From Elusimicrobiota bacterium (GTDB lineage: Bacteria; Elusimicrobiota; Elusimicrobia; FEN-1173), in the NCBI GenBank assembly GCA_003158755.1, contig PMLF01000041.1, positions 1,814-11,481 of the forward strand: DNA of 9,668 nt, in the 5' to 3' direction. The position numbers and the translations under genes are program-made. Under the pieces are notes generated by a model that saw only the letters and a list, made by a program, of their open reading frames with translations, ran no database searches and had not been told where the DNA came from. Of the stretch, positions 1 through 5,411 are shown piece after piece (position 1 is the stretch's first letter; the number at the start of each line of letters is the position of its first letter).

Positions 1-542
1 GCCTCGATCTTGGCGAGGATGTTGTTCAAGTAGTTGAGTGACTTGATGTTGGGATTGAGCGACTGAGGGCTCGTCCGCCGCGTCGAGACCGTCGCCAGCT
101 CCAACCCCTTGGTGTAGCACTCCTCGGGGTAAAGGGCGATCTTGTCGGCGATGATGAACGTCGTGGGGCGGGGACATTTCCGCGGATCAAGCCCCAGATC
201 CCCTATGCCGCGGGTGACCACGGCGCGGATATAACCGTCGGCGATGGCGTTGGCGCGGCAGGTGTCTAGGACCGCTTTCTCCATTTCCGCCGGAGAAAGG
301 GGGATGTCGAGACAGATCGCCCGAGCCGACCGGTAGAACCGGTCCAAGTGCTCCGTCAGCTTGAAGACCCTTCCGTTGTACGCCCGGATGCCTTCGAACA
401 CGCCGTCGCCATAAAGGAGGCCGTGATCGAACACGGAAACGACCGCCTGCTCCCGGGGAACCAATTTTCCATCGAGCCAAATTTGGAGGGACTTGGAGGC
501 GTCGGAGGGAGATGGATTCGTCTTCAGGGTTTCCGTTTTCAC
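1..542 (-). CDS. ilvE: Branched-chain amino acid aminotransferase, N-terminal part (cut by window edge)
   Basis: PLP-dependent fold-type IV aminotransferase that interconverts leucine, isoleucine or valine with their 2-oxo acids using glutamate/2-oxoglutarate; a cytoplasmic enzyme. I read 180 codons from a GTG start at 542. An AAGGAG ribosome site 7 bases upstream supports this start, as there is no usable ATG. Visible hallmarks are DHGLLYGDGVFEGIRAYNG (residues 39-57), YIRAVVTRGIGDLGLDPRKC (104-123) and NIKSLNYLNNILAKIE (165-180), with Lys167 as the expected PLP Schiff-base lysine. The dipeptide context around this lysine and the DLGLDPRKCP block match IlvE better than D-amino acid aminotransferase or aminodeoxychorismate lyase, although substrate cannot be proven from half a protein. 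The rest of the protein, including the second half of the PLP site, lies outside the window. It follows lolD in the same direction across a repeat-filled 139-base gap, so it could be read through or have its own promoter. Confidence 0.93.
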   Translation of the reverse strand, partial: MKTETLKTNPSPSDASKSLQIWLDGKLVPREQAVVSVFDHGLLYGDGVFEGIRAYNGRVFKLTEHLDRFYRSARAICLDIPLSPAEMEKAVLDTCRANAIADGYIRAVVTRGIGDLGLDPRKCPRPTTFIIADKIALYPEECYTKGLELATVSTRRTSPQSLNPNIKSLNYLNNILAKIE

Positions 543-549
543 GTGCGAA

Positions 550-555
550 CTCCTT
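550..555 (-). promoter_or_regulatory. Ribosome binding site of ilvE
   Basis: The minus strand reads AAGGAG, then 7 bases, then GTG at 542. It decides the GTG start: the in-frame codons just upstream (CTT GGT TTA ATA AGG AGT TCG CAC) offer no other plausible initiator. Confidence 0.75.
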
Positions 556-563
556 ATTAAACC

Positions 564-672
564 AAGGCAAAAGGAAAAAGGTAAAAGGAAAAAGTTAGGA
601 ACGATTTCTAAATCTTTCAATATGAAACGACGTTTTCCTTACTTTTTCCTTTTTACTTTTACCTTTTGCCTT
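564..672. repeat. Heptad (AAAAGGN) inverted repeat, 37-bp arms
   Basis: The left arm (564-600) and right arm (636-672, inverted) align without gaps over 37 bases with about four mismatches by eye, leaving a 35-base spacer. Each arm is built of AAAAGGN heptads (AAAAGGA, AAAAGGT, AAAAGTT and so on), giving a purine-only strand that turns pyrimidine-only in the other arm. It fills most of the gap between lolD and ilvE. It could fold as a long hairpin in RNA or DNA, but it lacks the GC stem plus U-tract of an intrinsic terminator. The AT/purine content is sharply unlike the GC-rich flanks, which suggests an inserted or expanded element. Function unknown. Confidence 0.85.
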
Positions 673-681
673 TCCTTTCTT

Positions 682-1341
682 CTAGATCAGCCTACCGTCC
701 ACCAACGTGAGCCGGCGGTCGGCCCGTCGGGCCAAGGCCTCGTTGTGGGTCACCAAAACCAAGGCGGCGCCCCGGGCGCGGACGCCTTCTTCCAAAAGAT
801 CTTCCACCTTCCCGCCGTTTTCCCGGTCCAAGTTGCCGGTGGGCTCGTCCGCCAGGACGAGGGCCGGCTCGACGACGAGGGCGCGGGCCAAGGCCGTCCG
901 TTGCTGCTCTCCGCCGGAAGTCTCCGCCGGGCGGTGGGAGAGCCGGTGCCCGAGCCCCAAACGTTCCAAAATCGGGAGGGCCTGTCGGCGGGCGTCCGTT
1001 TTCGATTCGCCGCGCAGAAACAGCGGGATCATAACATTTTCCAAAACGGAAAAATCCGGCAGGAGATGGTGAAATTGGAACAGAAAACCAATCTTCCGGT
1101 TGCGCATTTCGGCGGCCTTTTTGGCTGACAGGGTGGACGCCTCTTCGCCGAACAAGCGGAGAGTTCCCCCGTCCGGAGGGGTCATGAGTCCGAGGAGGTG
1201 GAGCAGGGTCGATTTCCCCGCGCCGGAGGGTCCCCAAACGCAGACGAACTCGCCGGGCGCGACGGAGAAGTTCACGCCCTTCAAAACCGGAGTGGCTCCG
1301 AAAGTTTTCGTCAGGCCTTCGGACTCGATCAAGGGGGTCAT
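682..1341 (-). CDS. lolD: LolD-like lipoprotein-export ABC transporter ATPase
   Basis: Cytoplasmic ATPase of the LolCDE-type complex that extracts mature lipoproteins from the inner membrane for delivery to the outer membrane. The 219 residues match the usual family size. Motifs in order: Walker A GPSGAGKST (37-45), Q-loop Gln89 in FLFQFHHLLPDFSVLENV, ABC signature SGGEQQR (142-148, preceded by Thr where Leu is usual), Walker B ALVLADEP with catalytic Glu166, D-loop GNLD (169-172) and switch His199 in LVTHN. The EPTGNLD and FQFHHLLPDFS sequences are typical of the LolD/MacB/FtsE group. The adjacent LolC/E permease points to LolD rather than FtsE or MacB. Its ATG lies inside the ATGA overlap with the permease stop and has no clear ribosome site of its own, so translation is probably coupled. 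The stop is TAG at 684-682. Confidence 0.92.
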   Translation of the reverse strand: MTPLIESEGLTKTFGATPVLKGVNFSVAPGEFVCVWGPSGAGKSTLLHLLGLMTPPDGGTLRLFGEEASTLSAKKAAEMRNRKIGFLFQFHHLLPDFSVLENVMIPLFLRGESKTDARRQALPILERLGLGHRLSHRPAETSGGEQQRTALARALVVEPALVLADEPTGNLDRENGGKVEDLLEEGVRARGAALVLVTHNEALARRADRRLTLVDGRLI

Positions 1342-2549
1342 TGGCGGATGGCCGTCAGGGCGTCGAGTTTGGAGGCGATACGAGCGGGGTAGAGCGTGGC
1401 GATGAGGACGATCCCCAACGCCGCGCCGGCCACCATCATCACGTCCGACGGAACGACCGTCACCGGCAGGCGCTCGACGTAATAAATGTCCGCCGGAAGT
1501 TGAACGACCTGATAGGTCTTTAGAAACCAGGAGATGGCCAAGCCCAACAGGGTTCCGGACCCCGTGCCGAAAAGACCCAGCAGAAGTCCCTTGATCAGGA
1601 ACGCGCGGCCGATGAGCCCTTCCGTGGCGCCCATGGCCTTAAGTATTCCGATCTCCCGTGTTTTCTGGGCCGTGACGAGGATCAAGTTGGAGAGGATGGT
1701 GAACGCCGCGACCAGAGTGATCAAAGCGAGAATGAGGAACATGACGACCTCGTCCAATTTAAGGGCCGCGAAGAGGTTCCGGTTCATGGCCAGCCACGAC
1801 CGCACGTAGGCCGACGAGCCGAGGTTTTTCTGGATCCGGAACGAAACGCCGAAGGGGTCGTCGGGGTCTTCCACTTTGACGCCGATCCCCGACCAGGAAT
1901 GAGGTTTGTCGAACGCCTGTTGGGCCACGGGCAAGGAGAGCACGGCGAGGTTGGCGTCGTAGTCGTAGAGCCCGGTCTCGAGGGTTCCACCGACGGAGAG
2001 GCGGTGGATCGCCGGCAACCCCCCGAAGAGGGACGCGGAAGGAGAAGGCACCACCAATAAAAGAGAATCCCCCTCGGAAACGTTCAGGGTACGGGCCAGT
2101 TCCGTGCCCAAAAAAACCGTCGGCGTGCTGGAAGAGAGAGACTCCCACCGGCCGGTCCGGACGTGGCCGGAAAGTCCCGTCACGGCGGACTCCCGGATCG
2201 GGTCCACTCCTTTTACGATGACGCCCTGGGTGGTGGAAGCGCCCTTCAAAAGCCCCTGCTCCATGACGAACGGCGACCAAGCCACGACTTCCTTGATCCC
2301 GGAAAAAACGGACGAGTAATCCCCCTCCGGCATCGAGCCGGTCTGGGAGAGGACGATGAGGTGGGGTTGAGCGCCCAAAATTTTGCGGCGGATGTCCTCG
2401 CGGAATCCCGTCATGACGGCCAAGGTGGCGATCAACGCCGCCACTCCGACGGTGACGCTGGCCACGGCGATGACGCTGGTCAGCGTCCCGCCTAAGGTGT
2501 AGCGGTTGCCGCGAAGGTATCGAAGGGCGAGGAAAAAGGAGAAAGGCAT
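1338..2549 (-). CDS. lolC: LolC/LolE family lipoprotein-releasing permease
   Basis: Inner-membrane permease partner of LolD. From the ATG at 2549 it has 403 residues, the usual length. It starts MPFSFFLALRYLRGNR, a classic LolC/E amino end. Layout: membrane segment about 22-48, large periplasmic domain about 49-265, then three membrane segments at about 267-292, 316-344 and 366-388. This is the four-helix plan of the family. The cytoplasmic loop KTREIGILKAMGAT (296-309), between helices 2 and 3, is the conserved coupling region facing the ATPase. The end, YPARIASKLDALTAIRQ, is also typical. An in-frame TTG at 2558 would add three residues (giving MNQMPF), but neither start has a clear ribosome site. 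Only one permease gene is visible, so the complex may use a homodimer or a LolF-like hybrid; I cannot tell LolC from LolE. The gene lies downstream of lysS across a REPIN-like repeat. Confidence 0.9.
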   Translation of the reverse strand: MPFSFFLALRYLRGNRYTLGGTLTSVIAVASVTVGVAALIATLAVMTGFREDIRRKILGAQPHLIVLSQTGSMPEGDYSSVFSGIKEVVAWSPFVMEQGLLKGASTTQGVIVKGVDPIRESAVTGLSGHVRTGRWESLSSSTPTVFLGTELARTLNVSEGDSLLLVVPSPSASLFGGLPAIHRLSVGGTLETGLYDYDANLAVLSLPVAQQAFDKPHSWSGIGVKVEDPDDPFGVSFRIQKNLGSSAYVRSWLAMNRNLFAALKLDEVVMFLILALITLVAAFTILSNLILVTAQKTREIGILKAMGATEGLIGRAFLIKGLLLGLFGTGSGTLLGLAISWFLKTYQVVQLPADIYYVERLPVTVVPSDVMMVAGAALGIVLIATLYPARIASKLDALTAIRQ

Positions 2550-2567
2550 CTGGTTCAAAAAAGAGAT

Positions 2568-2656
2568 GTCACCCCGGCGAAAGCCGGGGTCCAGGGGTTA
2601 AGACGGAATTTTAGAATCCGTTTCAAATCCTGGATACCGGCTTTCGCCGGTATGAC
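2568..2656. repeat. REPIN-like inverted pair of hairpin elements with GAAA loops
   Basis: Two copies of a ~28-base palindromic element face each other. The left copy (2568-2595) has a perfect 8-bp stem, ACCCCGGC/GCCGGGGT, closed by GAAA. The right copy (2629-2656, minus strand) has ATACCGGC/GCCGGTAT with the same GAAA loop. The stem differences are compensated on both sides, so pairing is kept while sequence drifts. The 33-base spacer holds a smaller ACGGA/TCCGT hairpin. The GTCA...CCGGCGAAAGCCGG...TCCAGG form is a known style of bacterial REP element. It occupies most of the gap between lysS and lolC and may attenuate transcription or protect transcript ends. There is no U-tract after either stem. 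Confidence 0.88.
2608..2613 (-). promoter_or_regulatory. Weak -10-like hexamer in REPIN spacer, upstream of lolC
   Basis: The minus strand reads TAAAAT, five of six matches to TATAAT, 58 bases before the lolC ATG. The best -35 at 17 bases (TATCCA) is poor. lolCD may be read from here, from the lysS promoter, or both. Low confidence. Confidence 0.2.
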
Positions 2657-2679
2657 TACATTAGAAAATTGCATTTCGG

Positions 2680-4824
2680 TCAGGACGGCCGCAACAGCGG
2701 GAACAAGATGACTTCGCGGATGGACTCGGTGCCGGTCAGGATCATGGTCAATCGGTCGACGCCGATGCCGAGGCCTCCGGCGGGCGGCATGCCGTGCTCT
2801 AAGGCGATCAGGAATTCCTCGTCGGAGGGCATGGACTCGGCATCGCCGGCTTTGCGGGCGGCGGCCTGGGCCTCGAAGTGTTTGCGCTGGACGTCGGGGT
2901 CGTTCTGCTCGGAATAGGCGTTGGCCACTTCCTCGCCGCAGAGGAAGAGCTCGAAGCGCTCGGCGACTTCGGGGTGGTCGGCGTTCTGCTTGGCCAGGGG
3001 AGAGAAGGCCGACGGATAGCCGAAAAGGAAAGCCGCCGTCCCAACGTGGGGAAGGATTTTCTCATCTAGTATGGTATCGAAACATTTATGAGCGGGGAGC
3101 TTGTCGGAGATGGCCAGTCCCAGCTTGCCGCAGGCCTCGCGCCAGCCGTTATTCCGGCACAAGTCGTAGTAATCCAACTGGAGCTGTTCCTTGAAGAGGT
3201 CGGGGAGGTTCAGCCGCGCGAAGGGTTTGTCCATGTCGGCCTTCTGGCCGCGGTATTCGAAAACGAGGTTCTCGGTCCCCCGCCGCACCTGGGCGGCGCA
3301 GGCCTTGATGAGCTCCTCGGCCAGGTCCATCATGCCCTTGTAGTCGGTGTAGGCCTGGTAGGCTTCCATGATCGTGAACTCGGGGTTGTGGCGGGTGTCG
3401 ATGCCCTCGTTGCGGAACGCTCGGCCGATCTCGAAGACGCGCTCCAAGCCCCCCACCAGCAAGCGCTTCAAGTAAAGCTCCGGCGCGATTCTCAGATATA
3501 AATCCATGTCGAGGGTTTCATGGTGAGTGATGAAGGGACGGGCCGCCGCGCCGCCGGGAACCGGCTGCATGACGGGGGTTTCGACTTCGAGGAAGCTTTT
3601 GGCTTCCAGCGTCCGACGCAGCGTGGAGACGACCGCCCGACGGTCCAGAAAGCGGCGGCGCACCTCCTCATTGGAGAAGAGGTCCACTTCCCGACGACGA
3701 TATCGGACTTCCACGTCCGTCATGCCGTGGAACTTCTCCGGCGGAGGGCGGACCGCCTTGGAAAGGAGCCTCCAGGAGGCCACGCGGATCGTTATTTCCC
3801 CAGTCTTGGTGCGGAAGGGGGTCCCGGCGAAGCCCAGGTGGTCCCCCAGGTCCACGTGTTCCTTGAAAAAGGTGAAGGCCTCGCCCAAATCGTCCTTGCG
3901 GAGGTAGACCTGCACGCGGCCCGTCCGGTCCTGGAGGTGGGCGAAGATGATCTTGCCCATGTCCCGGCGGGTCATGAGGCGGCCGGCCACCGCCACCAAT
4001 TCTTCGCTGGCGCCCTCAGGCCCAAGGGAATCGAACCGGTGGTGCACCGTCTCCGCCTGGGCGGTAACGTCGTAGCGGGTGGGGAAGGGGTTGAGGCCCG
4101 AGTCCCGATATTTCTCCAGCTTGGCGCGCCGCTGAGCGATTAAATCTTCGACGGGGACTTCGGTCCTTTGGACCGCCGTCTGTCCTCGGAGCTCCGCGGA
4201 GGGGGCGACGGGGATGTCGGCCTTTGGGCTGCCCTGCGTCCTGGCAGCCTCCGGCGTTTTGCCGGGGTCCGTCGTCTGTCCCCGAAGCTCCGCGGAGGAG
4301 ACCGCCGAAGCGAGGACGGCTTCAGGAGAAACCTTCCCGGCGGCATCCTCCTTCATTTTGGGAAGAGGCGGAGGAGGCGCTTTTTCCTTGTTTTCGACGT
4401 GGCGGGCGTGCTCAGGGTGATTTTTCATAAGCGGGTGTTTTTTCTTTTTTCCTTCCAGGATTTCCTTGACGACGGACTTTAACCGGGCGACGTCGAAAGG
4501 CTTGGTCATGAAATCAATGATGTTGGGCGAAATCTCGCAGGCGTCCTTCATCCCGCCCTTGGCGGAAAGGACGAGGATGGGAATGTTTCTCGTCTCCTCT
4601 TCGGACGCCAAGTGCGTTGCCGCCGTAAAACCGTCCATCTTGGGCATCATCAGGTCCATCACGATGAGGTCCGGCTTCTCGTGATGGATGACCTCCAGAG
4701 CGTCCTCGCCGTCCTCGGCGTGGCGCAGGAGGTATCCCTCTTTCTCCAGGGCGATATGCATCAAACCGGCGACCGTGGCGTCGTCGTCCACCAGGAGGAT
4801 CAACGGAAGACGTTTGTTGGTCAT
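2680..4824 (-). CDS. lysS: Receiver domain fused to class II lysyl-tRNA synthetase
   Basis: A single 714-residue reading frame. Residues about 6-125 form a complete response-regulator receiver domain: acidic pocket Asp13/Asp14, phospho-acceptor Asp57 in IVMDLMMPKMDG, Ser87 in ILVLSAK and Lys108 in TKPFD. Residues about 126-222 are a Lys/Pro/Ala-rich linker with two SAELRGQT repeats. From about 224 (VEDLIAQRRAKLEKYRDSGL) to 714 runs a full-length bacterial LysRS of about 490 residues: the OB-fold anticodon-binding domain (about 270-355), FLEVETPVMQPVPGGAAARP (411-430), motif 2 FEIGRAFRNEGIDTRHNPEF (464-483) and motif 3 GLGIGVDRLTMIL (684-696), ending REVILFPLLRPS. The enzyme charges tRNA-Lys with lysine using ATP, in the cytoplasm. 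The family normally starts near residue 224 here, so the receiver is an addition and replaces nothing. Nothing suggests a frame error; codon use stays gene-like through the linker. The ATG at 4824 has no ribosome site but sits just below a promoter. Followed by lolC/E and lolD. Confidence 0.95.
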   Translation of the reverse strand: MTNKRLPLILLVDDDATVAGLMHIALEKEGYLLRHAEDGEDALEVIHHEKPDLIVMDLMMPKMDGFTAATHLASEEETRNIPILVLSAKGGMKDACEISPNIIDFMTKPFDVARLKSVVKEILEGKKKKHPLMKNHPEHARHVENKEKAPPPPLPKMKEDAAGKVSPEAVLASAVSSAELRGQTTDPGKTPEAARTQGSPKADIPVAPSAELRGQTAVQRTEVPVEDLIAQRRAKLEKYRDSGLNPFPTRYDVTAQAETVHHRFDSLGPEGASEELVAVAGRLMTRRDMGKIIFAHLQDRTGRVQVYLRKDDLGEAFTFFKEHVDLGDHLGFAGTPFRTKTGEITIRVASWRLLSKAVRPPPEKFHGMTDVEVRYRRREVDLFSNEEVRRRFLDRRAVVSTLRRTLEAKSFLEVETPVMQPVPGGAAARPFITHHETLDMDLYLRIAPELYLKRLLVGGLERVFEIGRAFRNEGIDTRHNPEFTIMEAYQAYTDYKGMMDLAEELIKACAAQVRRGTENLVFEYRGQKADMDKPFARLNLPDLFKEQLQLDYYDLCRNNGWREACGKLGLAISDKLPAHKCFDTILDEKILPHVGTAAFLFGYPSAFSPLAKQNADHPEVAERFELFLCGEEVANAYSEQNDPDVQRKHFEAQAAARKAGDAESMPSDEEFLIALEHGMPPAGGLGIGVDRLTMILTGTESIREVILFPLLRPS
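4171..4202 (-). repeat. In-frame palindromic repeat in LysRS linker, copy 2 (SAELRGQTAV)
   Basis: This 32-base unit matches the copy at 4267-4298 at 28 of 32 positions by eye, exactly 96 bases (32 codons) away, so both keep the reading frame. It contains the perfect palindrome CGGAGCTCCG. It encodes the SAELRGQT of residues 209-216, just ahead of the synthetase amino end. It resembles an RPE-type palindromic element inserted into a coding sequence, which is inference. Confidence 0.75.
4267..4298 (-). repeat. In-frame palindromic repeat in LysRS linker, copy 1 (SAELRGQTTD)
   Basis: Upstream copy in the reading direction, encoding SAELRGQT at residues 177-184 of the fused protein. The palindrome here is imperfect (CGGAGCTTCG on the minus strand). 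The intervening 24 residues (PGKTPEAARTQG and on) do not look repeated, so the arrangement is two dispersed copies rather than a simple tandem duplication. Confidence 0.75.
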
Positions 4825-4831
4825 TCGAATG

Positions 4832-4861
4832 ATTCTATCACGCCGCGGGAAAAAGTGTCCA
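4832..4861 (-). promoter_or_regulatory. Sigma70-like promoter for the receiver-LysRS gene, probably leaderless
   Basis: On the minus strand there is a -35 TGGACA (4861-4856, five of six matches to TTGACA), an 18-base spacer, and a -10 TAGAAT (4837-4832, five of six matches to TATAAT). Only 7 bases separate the -10 from the ATG at 4824, so the expected transcription start falls on or next to the A of the ATG. That agrees with the absence of a Shine-Dalgarno sequence before this gene. The promoter lies within the 46-base gap after the free receiver gene, so the fused gene can be expressed independently of it. Confidence 0.5.
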
Positions 4862-4870
4862 CCGCCGGCA

Positions 4871-5257
4871 TCAAGAACTTTTCCCCAAGGCCCACTTCAC
4901 GCGCGCGCGCAACGTGACCGGATCGAAAGGTTTCTCGATGAAGTCCACGATGTTGGGCGACGGCAGGAACGCGTCCCGCATGTCCTTTTTCGCCGTCAAG
5001 ACGATCACCGGGATGGACTTGGCGGATTCGTCCCCGGCCAGCATCGCGGCGGTGGTGAAACCGTCCATCCCGGGCATCATGACATCCATGAGGATCAGAT
5101 CGGGTCTTTCCCCTCGGACGAGGGAAAGACAGGCGTTCCCGTCGGTGACCCGGCGGAAGAAATAACCGTCCTCCTTCAGGCTGATCTGAATCAGCTCCGA
5201 GATCGGCGTATCGTCCTCGACGATGAGGATGGTCGGGGCGCGGAATGGGGCGGGCAT
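4871..5257 (-). CDS. Stand-alone response-regulator receiver domain protein
   Basis: A 128-residue protein that is only a CheY-like receiver domain, with no output domain. Residues seen: acidic pocket Glu14/Asp15/Asp16, phospho-acceptor Asp58 in LILMDVMMPGMDG, Thr88 in VIVLTAK and Lys109 in EKPFD. It should accept phosphate from a histidine kinase or phosphotransfer protein, neither of which is in the window. It aligns without gaps to the receiver of the downstream LysRS fusion. By hand count nearly half the positions are identical, including an unusual SPNI(V/I)DF stretch before the KPF motif, so the two are likely duplicates. The ATG at 5257 has an AAGGAG site 10 bases upstream, and the stop TGA is 46 bases before the fusion gene. 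It may act as a phosphate sink, competitor or dimer partner of the fused receiver; that role is inference. Confidence 0.92.
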   Translation of the reverse strand: MPAPFRAPTILIVEDDTPISELIQISLKEDGYFFRRVTDGNACLSLVRGERPDLILMDVMMPGMDGFTTAAMLAGDESAKSIPVIVLTAKKDMRDAFLPSPNIVDFIEKPFDPVTLRARVKWALGKSS

Positions 5258-5267
5258 GTTAATGAAT

Positions 5268-5273
5268 CTCCTT
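5268..5273 (-). promoter_or_regulatory. Ribosome binding site of the free receiver gene
   Basis: The minus strand reads AAGGAG, 10 bases before the ATG at 5257. It contrasts with the fusion gene just downstream, which has no such site. Confidence 0.7.
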
Positions 5274-5322
5274 CCTGCGGATTTTCCCCCACCTCCGTCA
5301 TTTTAACCGTTTTATTAAGGGT

Positions 5323-5340
5323 TTATGGGGTTTTCCATAA
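5323..5340. promoter_or_regulatory. Small dyad upstream of the receiver gene, possible operator
   Basis: TTATGG and CCATAA form perfect 6-base arms around a 6-base centre, 65 bases before the receiver ATG. A TAAAAT hexamer (minus strand, 5305-5300) lies between dyad and gene and could be a -10, though no good -35 goes with it. The rest of the 154-base gap between the glycosyltransferase stop and the receiver start shows no gene or convincing terminator. Confidence 0.3.
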
Positions 5341-5411
5341 TTCCGGGAAAACGAAAACCCGATGGTCCGCGAACTGGCGACAAAACCCCTAAAAAATGAA
5401 TCCGACCCGGC

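Noticed and set aside
543..681. Intrinsic terminator after lolD
   Set aside because: The gap folds into an AT-rich heptad hairpin but shows no GC stem followed by a U-tract on the minus strand.
493..1128. Plus-strand open frame of 211 codons across ilvE start, the heptad repeat and lolD
   Set aside because: It runs antisense through two real genes and the repeat, with no family motif and no ribosome site; an artefact of open GC-rich and purine-rich sequence.
2557..2679. CRISPR-like repeats
   Set aside because: The GAAA-loop elements are two inverted copies with one spacer and internal palindromes; there is no regular direct-repeat array and no cas gene.
3520..4143. Plus-strand open frame of 207 codons opposite the LysRS catalytic and OB regions
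   Set aside because: The minus strand here encodes clear LysRS motifs; the plus product has no recognisable domain.
4346..4353. AAGGAGGA on the minus strand inside the LysRS linker, as an internal ribosome site giving free LysRS
   Set aside because: No in-frame ATG, GTG or TTG follows at a useful distance; the ATG overlapping it is out of frame. An internal start for free LysRS is therefore unsupported, though the SD-like run is real.
4825..4870. T-box or other lysine-sensing leader before lysS
   Set aside because: The gap is only 46 bases and the promoter position leaves essentially no leader, so no room for a T-box or riboswitch.
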